Shown here: piece by piece, positions 43,012 to 55,000 of the stretch
Layout: every line of letters begins with the position of its first letter
Position numbering within the stretch: position 1 is the first letter of the stretch
Origin: Erinaceus europaeus
Taxonomy: Eukaryota > Chordata > Mammalia > Eulipotyphla > Erinaceidae
Direction: 5' to 3'
DNA length: 64,000 bases
Assembly (NCBI RefSeq): GCF_950295315.1
Contig: NC_080179.1
Coordinates: 74,834,368 to 74,898,367, forward strand
The notes under the pieces: model-generated
What the model was told of the DNA's origin: nothing
The model's input: only the letters and a program-made list of their open reading frames with translations
The model's database searches: none
Program-made: the position numbers and the translations under genes

Positions 43012-46000
43012 TTAGAAGACCCAGAACAGAGACCCTAAGGCCATGCCTGTGGCCGCTCCGGCCAGCATGCCCAGGGCCAGGTCACTGTCGTTGTCCCGGT
43101 AACGTTCACGGATGATGACTTGGTTGGCAGGCTGCTGTGCATACAGTCCTGAAAGGAAAAACAAATCTGTGAGAAGACGCTGTGAAGCCCAACACTCACT
43201 CAAAACGATGGCTCACTTAAGTGGGAATCTAGGAGAATAATTATCCATGTCCATCTAGATAGCTGGTAGGTGGCACCAGTGAGTGCTCTTCACCTCTCCT
43301 CCACAACTAATTACAGACCGGACTAGCTTGGGGGAGAAGACATGTTCACTCCTGGGTGAGACTAACAGAAAAGCCGAAGCGCTCGGCTTTCCAAATTCAC
43401 TATACAGCAAACATCGGACTCCTAATGAAACTTCCAAGTCCAGCCTCTAGCTCTCCAACAGCTTTCCTCCGGACAGCACTCGTCAGACAAGAAGGTGGGG
43501 GACAGCAGAGGACATACACAAAGCCCACAGACTCAAGACCTTCCTCAGACACAAAAACAAAAAATTCATCAGAAAGTCTATTAATATTCACGCAAACCAC
43601 TTTTATTTACTTTGTACATAGTGGTGGCTAGGGAAATAGCACAGTTGGTAGAGCAACAGACTTGCATGCCTGAAGCTTCCAGTTTGATTCCTTTTTTTCC
43701 TTTAATCTCTATTTATTGGAAAGAGACAGACAAATCAAGAGGAAGGGGGTGACTGAGACGGAAAGAGAGACACACCGGCACCACTGCTGCACTTTTCTCC
43801 TACAGGTGGAGACTGGAGACTTGAACCCAGGTCCTGGTGCACTGTAATGGGCGCCCAACCAAGTGTACCACCACCTGTCCTGGCTTGATTCTCCACACTG
43901 CATGTACTGGAGTGGTGGATTCTCTCTCATAAAACTCCACATGAGATAAACAATAAACCTTGTGGTCCAGGAGATGGCAATGGGTAAAGCACTGGACTCT
44001 CAAATGTGAGGTCTCGAGCTCAATCCCCAGCAGCACATGGACCAGAGTGATGTCTGGTTTTTCTCCTCTCTCCTGTCTTTCTTATTAATAAATAAGTAAA
44101 ACCTTAAAAAACTAAATAAAATATCCCCCAAGGATCCCGGTTCGAGCCCCCGGCTCCCCACCTACAGGGGAGTCGCTTCACAGGCGGTGAAGCAGGTCTG
44201 CAGGTGTCTGTCTTTCTCTCCCCCTCTCTGTCTTCCCCTCCACTCTCCATTTCTCTCTGTCCTATCCAACAACGACATCGATAACCACAACAATGTTAAA
44301 CAAGGGCAACAAAAAGGAATATAAATAAATATTTTTAAAATTTTTAAAAATAAATAAAACAATAAATTTTGAACTGACAACTCATCTGGAGTAGTTTATG
44401 AGACGCAGAAACCTGAGCTGGAGCCCCCAGCATGGCACCGTTATTGGCTAAGCGATGCTGTGGTGTCTCTCCTCTCTTGTGTTTCTGAGCTATTAAAGAG
44501 TGTGTTGGAAGTCATGGAATTTTGTGCGAGTAAAGATCTGGAAGGTCCAACTCTGACACCATCTCCCCAGACAATAACTTGGGTCCACCTGCATAGCAGA
44601 TGTCAGGCTCAGGCAAAAACTAGTCAAGTGATGGGCCCTTTGGAATACAATAAAATAGGCCTGCTAGCTTTCTCCAAAACGGGGACCCCAAGACCCCAAG
44701 TCTTCATCTGCAATATTCTTGCCTTTAGGTTCATGATTAGTCAACAATTTGTTCTGCATTATATCTTAACTCTTTTTCAGCCACCAGGTTCCAGATGCCA
44801 ACCTGACTTTCTTGGGCAGATGACCCCATCAATGTGTCCTGGAGCTCCGCTTCCCCAGACCCCTTCCCCACTAGGGAAAGAGAGAGACAGGCTGGGAGTA
44901 TGGATCGACCTGTCAACGCCCATGTTCAGCGGGGAAGCAATTACAGAAGCCAGACCTTCCACCTTCTGCATCCACAATGACCCTGGGTTCACACTCCCAG
45001 AGGGATAAAGAACAAGAAAGCTGTCAGGGGAGGGGAGGAGATACAGAGCTCTGGGGCACTAGATACGGAGCACTGTGAGGAAATGTACCACTCTTATCCT
45101 ATAGTCTTGTCAACATTCCATTTTATAAAAATAAAAGAAACCTAGAAGGTACAATGACAAAAATTTTTAAATATATTTAACAAGGGCCAGGCAATGGGGC
45201 ACCTGGTGGAGTGCACACATTACAATGCAAAAGGAACAAGGATTCAAGCCCCTGGTCCCCATCTGCAGGGGAGAAGTGTCACAAATGGGGAAGCAGTACT
45301 GTGTCTCCCCAGTCTGTATTTCAATTTGTCTCTATCCAATAAACATTTAAATGAAGATACATTATTATTATTACTACATAATATCAGAGATTGAACCCAA
45401 TGCCTCACATAGTCAAGGCATGCGCTATACACCTAAATATGCTCATGTAACTTGCTCTTCATTTTTTTTTCTATTTTTTTTTATTGGGGAATTAATGTTT
45501 TACATTCAACAGTAAGTACAATGGTTTGTACATGTATAACATTCCCCAGTTTCCCACATAACAATACAACCCCCACTAGGTCCTCTGAATCCTTCTTGGA
45601 CCTGTATTCTCCCCGCCCGTCCACCCCAGAGTCTTTTACTTTGGTGCAATACGCCAATTCCATTTCAGGTTCTACTTGTGTTTTCTTTTCTGATCTTGTT
45701 TTTCAACTCCGGCCTGAGAGTGAGATCATCCCATATTCATCCTTCTGTTTCTGACTTATTTCACTCAACATGATTTTTTCAAGGTCCATCCAAGATCGGC
45801 TGAAAACGGTGAAGTCACCATTTTTTACAGCTGAGTACTATTCCGTTGTGTATATAGACCACAACTTGCTCAGCCACTCATCTGTTGTTGGACACCTGGG
45901 TTGCTTCCAGGTTTTGGCTATTACAAATTGTGCTGCCAAGAACATATGTGTGTACACAGATCTTTTTGGATGAATATGTTGGGTTCCTTAGGCTATATCC

Positions 46001-49000
46001 CCAGGAGAGGAATTGCAGGATCATAGGGTAGGTCCATTTCTAGCCTCTGAGAGTTCTCCAGACTGTTCTCCACAGAGGTTGGACCAATCGACATTCCCAC
46101 CAGCAGTGCAGGAGGGTTCCCACAACCTCCCCAGCATTTGCTGCTGTTACCTTTTCTGATGTCTGACATTCTCACAAGAGTGAAGTGGTACCTCGTTGTC
46201 GTCTTTATTTGCATTTCTCTGACAACCAGAGACTTGGAACATTTTTTCATGTGTTTATCAGCCTTTTGGATCTCTTCTGTGGTGAATATTCTGTCCAAGT
46301 CCTCCCCCCATTTTGGGATGGGGTTATTTGTTGTCTTGTTGTTGAGTTTGGCAAGCTCTTTATATATGTTGGTTATTAACCTCTTGTCTGATGTATGGCA
46401 TGTAAAGATCTTCTCCCATTCTGAGGGGTCTCTTAGTTTGGGTGCTCTTCATTTTTAATCATGTCTTCATGGGAAAAATACTAAAGCCAGAGAAAAACGT
46501 CTATGGTCCGAGAGAGCTCTGTGTACACAGTGCAGGTCTGAGCCCTGCACATGAAAGGCGCTATATGGGTGATAGTACATCTGGCTGAATGCACATGTTA
46601 ACATGCCGAATGGCCCAGATTCGAGCCCTCACTCCCCACCTATAGCAATAAAAAGCAAGTCTGCAGGTGTCTATCTTTCTCTCCCCTTATCTATACCCCC
46701 TCCCCCAACATCCCCCCTCCACTTCTCTGTCCTATCCAATAAAATGGGGAAAAATGGCCACCCAGAGCAGTCAGTGTGTAGTGCTAGCACTGAGCCCCTC
46801 GATAACCCTAATGGCAATTAAAAGAGGGGGAGAGAGACAGAGAGAGAGATGACATGAGTAGAAGCTCAGATGCTGTCAAGTTTCTTCCTCTGTCCTTGTT
46901 TATCTAAATGAAAAAAAAGCACCCAGGAAGCAGCGAGATCATACATGTGTGAGGCACAGAACACACATGGAAAAGCAAAATTTAAATTAGTGTTTATTTT
47001 GCATGACTAAAAATTATTAACTAGGAATGTAGTTCTATACTTCACAGCTATATAGTCTAATAGCTAATATGAGCTTATAATTAACCTTCCTCCTTGACCC
47101 AACTATTTAAGTTAACCCAGAAGAGGCGGAAACTAATTCAACAGTAATGTGTCCACATAAATGAAGAATTTAAGTAAAATCCACAGCAATCATCAAGGCT
47201 AGCATTTCTTTCTGTCCTTCCTTCCTCTCTTTCTTTCCATTAAGGATATTTGGCGCCAGCACTACAAACCCACCACACCAATGGCCATTTTTCCCCTTTT
47301 TCTTTTTTCCCTAATTTTCATTAGATAGAACAGAGAAAAACTGAGAGGATGGGGGGGGGGGGCTAGAGAGAGGACGAGAAAGATAAAGACAGCCGCAAGC
47401 CCACCTCACTGTTCATGGTCCCCATCAAGTGGATGGTGCCCTGCAGGTGGGGAGCAGGCAGCACCATGCACAGCACCGGGGGTCTCAGGTGAAATGGTGC
47501 TGTGCTGTCCCCCCTTTCTCCCCCCACCCCAGTCCCGTCTCTATGAGGAACTAAAAGGGGAAAGAAAAAAAAAGTCTGCCAGAATGGAACTGCACACATG
47601 TACAGTCCAGGTTAGAGAGAGAAAAGAAACTTACTTCACATGGAATAGTAATTCAAACAAAGAGAGCTGTCTAGCATCAGAATTTCACAGTTCTGACTTT
47701 TTCATTTTTCTATTAGCTTTCAACCCGACCCGGAAATGAGTCCAGCTAGGCAGTAGAATCCTTCGTAAGTGAATGAAGTACAACAGATTCCAGAGCAAGC
47801 TGAGCAGAAACTCTAGGACAAGGGAAATAACGGCAACTCAACGACACTTCGGACTCTGGTCAAATCCAAACCTCTGGTTGCCCCCTGGGTTTCTCTGTAG
47901 CATTAAATCAGTAACCACCCAACTTGCTAATGACATATTCAGCCCCATCAGACTCCCAAACTCACTAGAGCTCTGACTTAGCGGTTCCCTCTCCCGTGTA
48001 TCAATCTGACACGCCACGCCTACTCCAACCTGCCCAACCTGACCTCACCCAGTAACTAAGATCCGAGCACGGTCCTGCTCATCCGATGGCCTGGCAACTC
48101 TCTCCCTGACTGTCAGCTACAGACTCAAGGTTTTCTCCTTCCCTCTATTCTGCAAAACTCCACTGACTGACAGCTCCCAGGGCCAGGTGAACAGACCACT
48201 CACTCACACCTAAATCTGTTTTAGGTGAAGGAAAGAAGCACATGAGATGTCAAATATAAAAAAAAAAATTTTTTTAAATCCCTTTAAGGCTTCTACTTCA
48301 TTTACAAAATGGGAGGTGTTCTCAGTGGCACTAATCTTTGAAAGACACTACCAGAAGAGCATAGCGGGAGAAAGACTTCCTCGTATCTCTTAGACACTAC
48401 CAGAAGAGCATAGCAGGAGAAAGACTTCCTCGTATCTCTTAAAGAGCATAGCGGGAGAAAGACTTCCTCGTATCTCTTAAAGATACTAGCAGAAGGGCCC
48501 AGCGGGAGAAAGACTTCCTCGTATCTCTTAGACACTACCAGAAGAGCCCAGCGGGAGAAAGACTTCCTCGTATCTCTTAAAGACACTACCAGAAGGGCCC
48601 AGCGGGAGAAAGACTTCCTCGTATCTCTTAAAGACACTACCAGAAGGGCACAGCGGGAGAAAGACTTCCTCGTATCTCTTAAAGACACTACCAGAAGGGC
48701 CCAGCGGGAGAAAGACTTCCTCGTATCTCTTAAAGACACTACCAGAAGGGCCCAGCGGGAGAAAGACTTCCTCGTATCTCTTAAAGACACTACCAGAAGG
48801 GCCCAGCGGGAGAAAGACTTCCTCGTATCTCTTAAAGACACTACCAGAAGGGCACAGCGGGAGAAAGACTTCCTCGTATCTCTTAAAGACACTACCAGAA
48901 GGGCCCAGCGGGAGAAAGACTTCCTCGTATCTCTTAAAGACACTACCAGAAGGGCCCAGCGGGAGAAAGACTTCCTCGTATCTCTTAAAGACACTACCAG

Positions 49001-52000
49001 AAGGGCACAGCGGGAGAAAGACTTCCTCGTATCTCTTAAAGACACTACCAGAAGGGCCCAGCGGGAGAAAGACTTCCTCGTATCTCTTAAAGACACTACC
49101 AGAAGGGCCCAGCGGGAGAAAGACTTCCTCGTATCTCTTAAAGACACTACCAGAAGGGCCCAGCGGGAGAAAGACTTCCTCGTATCTCTTAAAGACACTA
49201 CCAGAAGGGCCCAGCGGGAGAAAGACTTCCTCGTATCTCTTAGACACTACCAGAAGGGCCCAGCGGGAAAAAGACTTCCTCGTATCTCTTAGACACTACC
49301 AGAAGGGCCCAGCGGGAGAAAGACTTCCTCGTATCTCTTAGACACTAGCAGAAGGGCCCAGCGGGAGAAAGACTTCCTCATATCTCTTAAGACACTACCA
49401 GAAGGGCCCAGCGGGAGAAAGACTTCCTCGTATCTCTTAGACACTAGCAGAAGGGCCCAGCGGGAGAAAGACTTCCTCATATCTCTTAAGTGAGTACTGG
49501 TCTTGGTGCTCTTTTATATGAGTGAATCCTTCCAGCAAATTCTCTCGGCAACTAATGTGAATACTGACGTATTTGTTGTTACTGCTGTCAAAGCTTCACC
49601 ACCGCCGATCAACTTTTCAGAGACGGAGAAACAGGGAGAAAGGGAAAGACACCCCAGCACCAAAGCTTCCCCTAGTGTGGGAGGCCACGTCAGAACCTGA
49701 GTCACATGCATAGCACAGCAAATGCCTGCCCCAGTATGTATCTTGCCAGCCCGTACAGTATGAAGAGTTAACAATCAACCTACTCTAGCTGTTCTAAGTC
49801 AGTATAAAAATAAAAAATGTGGGAGCTAGGCGGTAGTGCTGCAGGTTAAACGCAGGTGGCACCAAGCGCAAGGACCGGCATGAGGATCCCGGTTCGAGCC
49901 CCTGGCTCCCCACCTGCAGGGGAGTCGCTTCACAGGCAGTGAAGCAGGTCTGCAGGTGTCTGTCTTTCTCTCCTCCTCTCTGTCTTCCTCTCTCCATTTC
50001 TCTCTGTCCTACCCAACAATGACATCAATAACAATAACTACAACAATAAAACAAGGGCAACAAAAGGGAATAAATTAATTTAAATAAATAAATAAATAAT
50101 GCTTAGTTGTTGTTGTTGTTTTTTAAAGGAGCCAGGGGTCTGTGATAGAGTCCAGCACTAGAGTATATGACTCACATGCCTGAGGCTCCAGGTTGACACC
50201 ATAATTTGCTGGAAGCAATGCACTGATATCTCCTCTTTCTTATAATGAGCCATCTGTTAAAAGCAGACTAAGCAGACTACCCTGTGGTCTATCAGCACTT
50301 ACTCATAAATGGAGAAACAAAAATTATTCAGGTTTTACTGAAACACACACTAAATGCAGAGAAGGTATGGAAGGCTGCTATGAGTTACCTGCATATGGGT
50401 TACCTGCATATGGGTACTGGTAGGGTACTGCATAAGCCTGCCCATTCGCAGCATAGACAACCTGGGTTCCTGTTGGGTATACACCACTGTATGTAGCATA
50501 GCCATATGCCTGCTGAAAAGAAGTAAGTTCATCAGAGACAAAATTTTAAACTCACTGGCATTAGTAGTTATGCAAAAAGACATTTTTAAATATTTATTTA
50601 TTCTCTTTTGTTGCCCTTGCTTTTGTTGTAGTCATTATTGCTGGATAGGATAGACAGAAATGAAACAGAGGAGAGGAAGACAGAGAGGGGGAGAGAAAGA
50701 TAGACAACCGCAGACCTGCTTCACCACTTGTGAAGTGACTCCCCTGCAGGTGGGGGAACCGGGGGCTTGAACCGGGATCCTTTAAGGAACCAGGATCCTC
50801 ACGCCGGTCCTTGAGCTTTGGCCACATGCGCTTAACCTGCTGCACTACCGCGCTACGGCTCAACTCTCCAGCAAAAAGACTTGCATGCCTGAGGCATCAG
50901 ACATCAACAGCAACAACAATAACTACAACAATAATAAAACAAGGGGAAAATAAATAATAAAAAAGAAAAATCATATTTAAAAAGTTGCTTTATCTTATAA
51001 AAGCAAAAGCTAATAGTCTTAAAAAAAAAAAAAAAAGAACAGTTTAAAAAAGATGTAGTTATTAAAAAAAAAAAAAAAAGCATCTTTCTTTCTGTTGCCT
51101 GGATTCTATATTGCAAAAATTTGCTCACCTCAGGGGTTGGTGTGGCATAGGCCGTGTAAGGAGGCGGAGAAGACGCCACAACTGTCTCATCATACATGAC
51201 TTCGGAGCCAACATAGGCCTGTAAGGAAATAGAAAGCATTAGCAGAAGTGGCTTAGCACAGAGCAAGTGTAGCTTCTTACGGCATGTGCATGCGTCCTTT
51301 CCATCATGCTACATGCTGCAGCCCCTCCACTGTTTCACCGGCTTGCTTGTTTTTAATGTGTCTAATGCATTCCATTATTCAAGAACCATGCCCTGTTATC
51401 CTGGCATTTTAAATGGATCACTCTCAATGGTCCTTCCATTAACAAAGAATACCCCAGGGCCAGGTGGTGGCGCACCTGAGTTAAGCACCTAGCACCATGT
51501 GCAAGGACCCTGGTTCAAGTCCCTGGTCCTCATCTGCAGGGGGAAGCTTCACAAGTGGTGAAGCAGTGCTATAGGTGTCTATGTTTCTCCCTATGTCATT
51601 CTTCCAATCTCAGTTTCTCTCTATATACCCAGTGAATAAATATTAATAAAAATATTTAAAGGGGTCGGGCGGTAGCGCAGTGGGTTAAGCGCACATGGCA
51701 TGAAGCGCAAGGACCGGCGTAAGGATCCTGGTTCGAGCCCCGGCTCCCCACCTACAGGGGAGTCGCTTCACAGGCGGTGAAGCAGGTCTGCAGGTGTCTG
51801 TCTTTCTCTCCCCATCTTCCCCTCCTCTCTCCATTTCTCTCTGTTCTATCCAACAACGACGACGACATCATCAACAACAATAAAATAACAAGGACAACAA
51901 AAGGGAAAATAAATAATAATTTTTTAATAAAATACAAATATTTTAGAAAGAAAAAGCTACCATCTGAAATGTAGCAGTCAAAGCTACATTCTATACACAA

Positions 52001-55000
52001 TCTATTTTGCCTTTTGATTACTCAGGGCTAGCAAGGTGGCCCAAAAGCCCATCTTTCTTATTTCACTTTTCTAATGCCCTATTGTACTTGTTACAGCAAA
52101 ACTACATGAAAGCATGACTGGGACCACCACTAGCAACTTACCGTGTTTGTCCTGGAATCCTGGAGTGTAAATTTCCAGGCCCTGGAGAACAAAAGAAAAG
52201 AAAGTAGTATTTCATTTTTTAAAGTAATCCAATGGAGGTCAGGCAGTAGTGCAGCAGGTTAAGGGCATATAAGGGCAAAGCATAATGATTCTGGTTCGAA
52301 CCCCCGGCTCCCCACCTGCAGAGGGGTCCCTTCACAAGCAATGAAACAGGTCTGCAGGTGTCTCTCTCTCTCCATTTCTCCCTGTTCTATCCAACAACAA
52401 TGACATCAATAACAATAACCACAAGAACAATGAAACAAGGCAACAAAAGGGGAAAAAATAGTCTCCAGGAGCAGTGGACTCATGGTGCAGGCACCGAGCC
52501 CCAGCAATAACCCTGGAGGCAAGTAAATAAGTAAATAAATAAAGTAATTCAACATCAGACAGAGGTAGACAGCATAATGATTATGCAAACAGACTCTCAT
52601 GCCTGAAGATACAAAGTCTCAGGTTCATACCTGCCCCACCACCATAAGCCTGAGCATAAGCAAAAGCTGAGCAGTGCTCTGGTTTAAAAAAAAAAAAAAA
52701 AAGGTAAGCCAACATCTATCTCAAACCCTGCACTGGGAACCAATTTTCTGAAAAAGAGTTTAGACAAGCTTTTTAATAAGTAGCTTTCTTGACCTGAGTC
52801 CCAATTCAACTTACTTGAGACATGCACAAGGAATAATATATTCTCATACTATGGAATCCTGTCTGAGCTGCAGGAACTAAAATCAGGATTAACAGAAAAG
52901 GGAAAGGGCCTGTTTGCAGCTGACAGGTGGCACAAAGAGTCTAGAGCACCACTCTCATGAAGCCCAGAGTTTGATCCTCAGCATCACATATGCCAGAGTG
53001 ATGTTCTGGCTGGTTCTCTCCCCTCTCTCTCTACCATTAATTAATAAACCTGGGAGGGGAGGGGAGGGCAGGGGAGGAGGGCTGCATCAGCTACATTTAT
53101 TTCACACAGTCTGAGTCACTAATTCTGCTCCCTCAAGGGAAATGGCACTTCCATTCTTCCCCTCTTCCTGATAACTGGAAATTAAAGAAAACAAACAAAC
53201 AAAACAAAAAGTTTTAATGAAACAAGTAAGAAAACAAAACTTACAAACAATCATCTGTGCTTTCTGCACAAAGACTAACGGTTTTCCCGTCTCGGCAGAC
53301 AATCTGCAGCATACAGTCCTTTGGCTTCCCATCTGGAGGCTGAATATCTATGAAAACAAGTAAGTAGAATAAAGGGATATATGTTTACATAGGGTTACAA
53401 TAATGTCTTAAACCTAACAATTCAGATAACCACAACCAGCAATTTAGAATGTTCCAATTACAAAACGTCTTTGCTCTGCTATACAGAAAGCATGAAACAT
53501 CACCAGTATAATTAAATATACTTCAGGAGACAACAAGTAGGCCTTTTTTAAAGAACAATCCAGACATCAGAATAATAAACTCCTATACAGCAAAAGTGAC
53601 AAAGTATCAGCTCTAACAGGATGCAAGAGCATCAAACTAGATGACTAATTTAAAAATGAAAATCTGATTTTATTTTTAAGTATCTCTGTATGCCACAAAT
53701 ACCTATGATATCTGAGGATGGGATTTCAAAAACTGATCCTTGGAGACTTAGGCTATAAGAAAACTAATACAGGGGCGGGGATAGATCATTTAATGGTTAT
53801 GTAAAAGAGACTCTGCCTGAGGCTCCAAGGCCCAGGTTCAATCCCCCGCACCACCATAAGCCAGAGTTGACCAGTGCTCTGGTAAATAAAATAATATAAA
53901 ATAAAATAAAGCTAATATATAAGACCAGAAGTTACAAACACCAGTAGTTACAAGCAGAGTTTAACATCATCACATAGAAGGCTTCATTCTTCTTAAGGTA
54001 CCCAAAACTCTAGTTCATTATTTCTCCATAGCTTTCCGCATCAGAGCAAAGACCATAAACTGAAGGACCCAACTCATGTCAACAAACAGATTCACGATCG
54101 AGTGTACGGAATCCCACTGTAGTCACCACTCCCCAGATAAAAACCTTCTTAGTCTGTTAATAAGAGCGAAGTTAAGAAAAGGATTTAAATCCATCGTGAA
54201 TGGGTACAGTAGATGATAGCAACTGGCCAAGACAGACCCACTTACCCCGACACTCATAGCCCATCCGAATGTTGATGCAGTCCACCGGCATGTGAACCTT
54301 ATCCTCAACACTCTGCCGACTCTGGTCATCGTAATAGATCAAGTGGCCATCAGACCACAGGTCGAACCAATTCTTCTTCCAGCGCTTCAAAATAGTACCT
54401 GAAAAAGTGGGAAACGTTGGCGTTGAGTCCTAACAGCAACAACTCTATCCTCTAATCTATAGATTACAAAATCAAAGAAAACTTTTCTCTGGCCTCCAGA
54501 GTAAACCTGCAATTACCCACTCCATCAAAATGGAAATAAAAACCAAACGCCAGTAGCGTGAACACAATGAACCCCCCTTCAGGTGTAAGCCTAAGATAAG
54601 CACACAATGTATAAAAGAAAGGTGTATGGGCGGGGGGGGGGGGGGTCGGGGGGGTGGGTGGTAGCGCGGTGGGTTAAGCGCACGTGGCATGAGCACAAGG
54701 ACCAGAGTTAAGGATCCCGGTTCAAGCCCCCGGCTCCCCACCTGCAAGGGAGTCATTTCACAGGCACTGAAACAGTCTGCAGGTGTCTTTCTCTCCCCCA
54801 GTCTTCCCCTCCTCTCTCCATTTCTCTCTGTCCCATCCAACATCAACAACAACAACAATAACTACAACAACAATAAAAAAAACAAGGCAAAAAAAGGGGT
54901 AATAAATTTTAAAAATTTTAATTCAAAAAAAATGGTGTACCGAACCAACAGATGAAAGTGTTGGACATCAAAGTCCCAAATTCAATCCCCAGTATCCCAT

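Noticed and set aside
48302..49247. Two long repetitive open frames on the - strand (298 and 239 codons) with a 17-residue repeat
   Set aside because: They exist only because the minisatellite period (51 bp) is a multiple of three and lacks stops in two frames. They lie in an intron of PLEKHB2 and overlap each other in different frames.
48330..49490. CRISPR-like array
   Set aside because: The repeats are contiguous with no unique spacers and the DNA is mammalian; it is a minisatellite.
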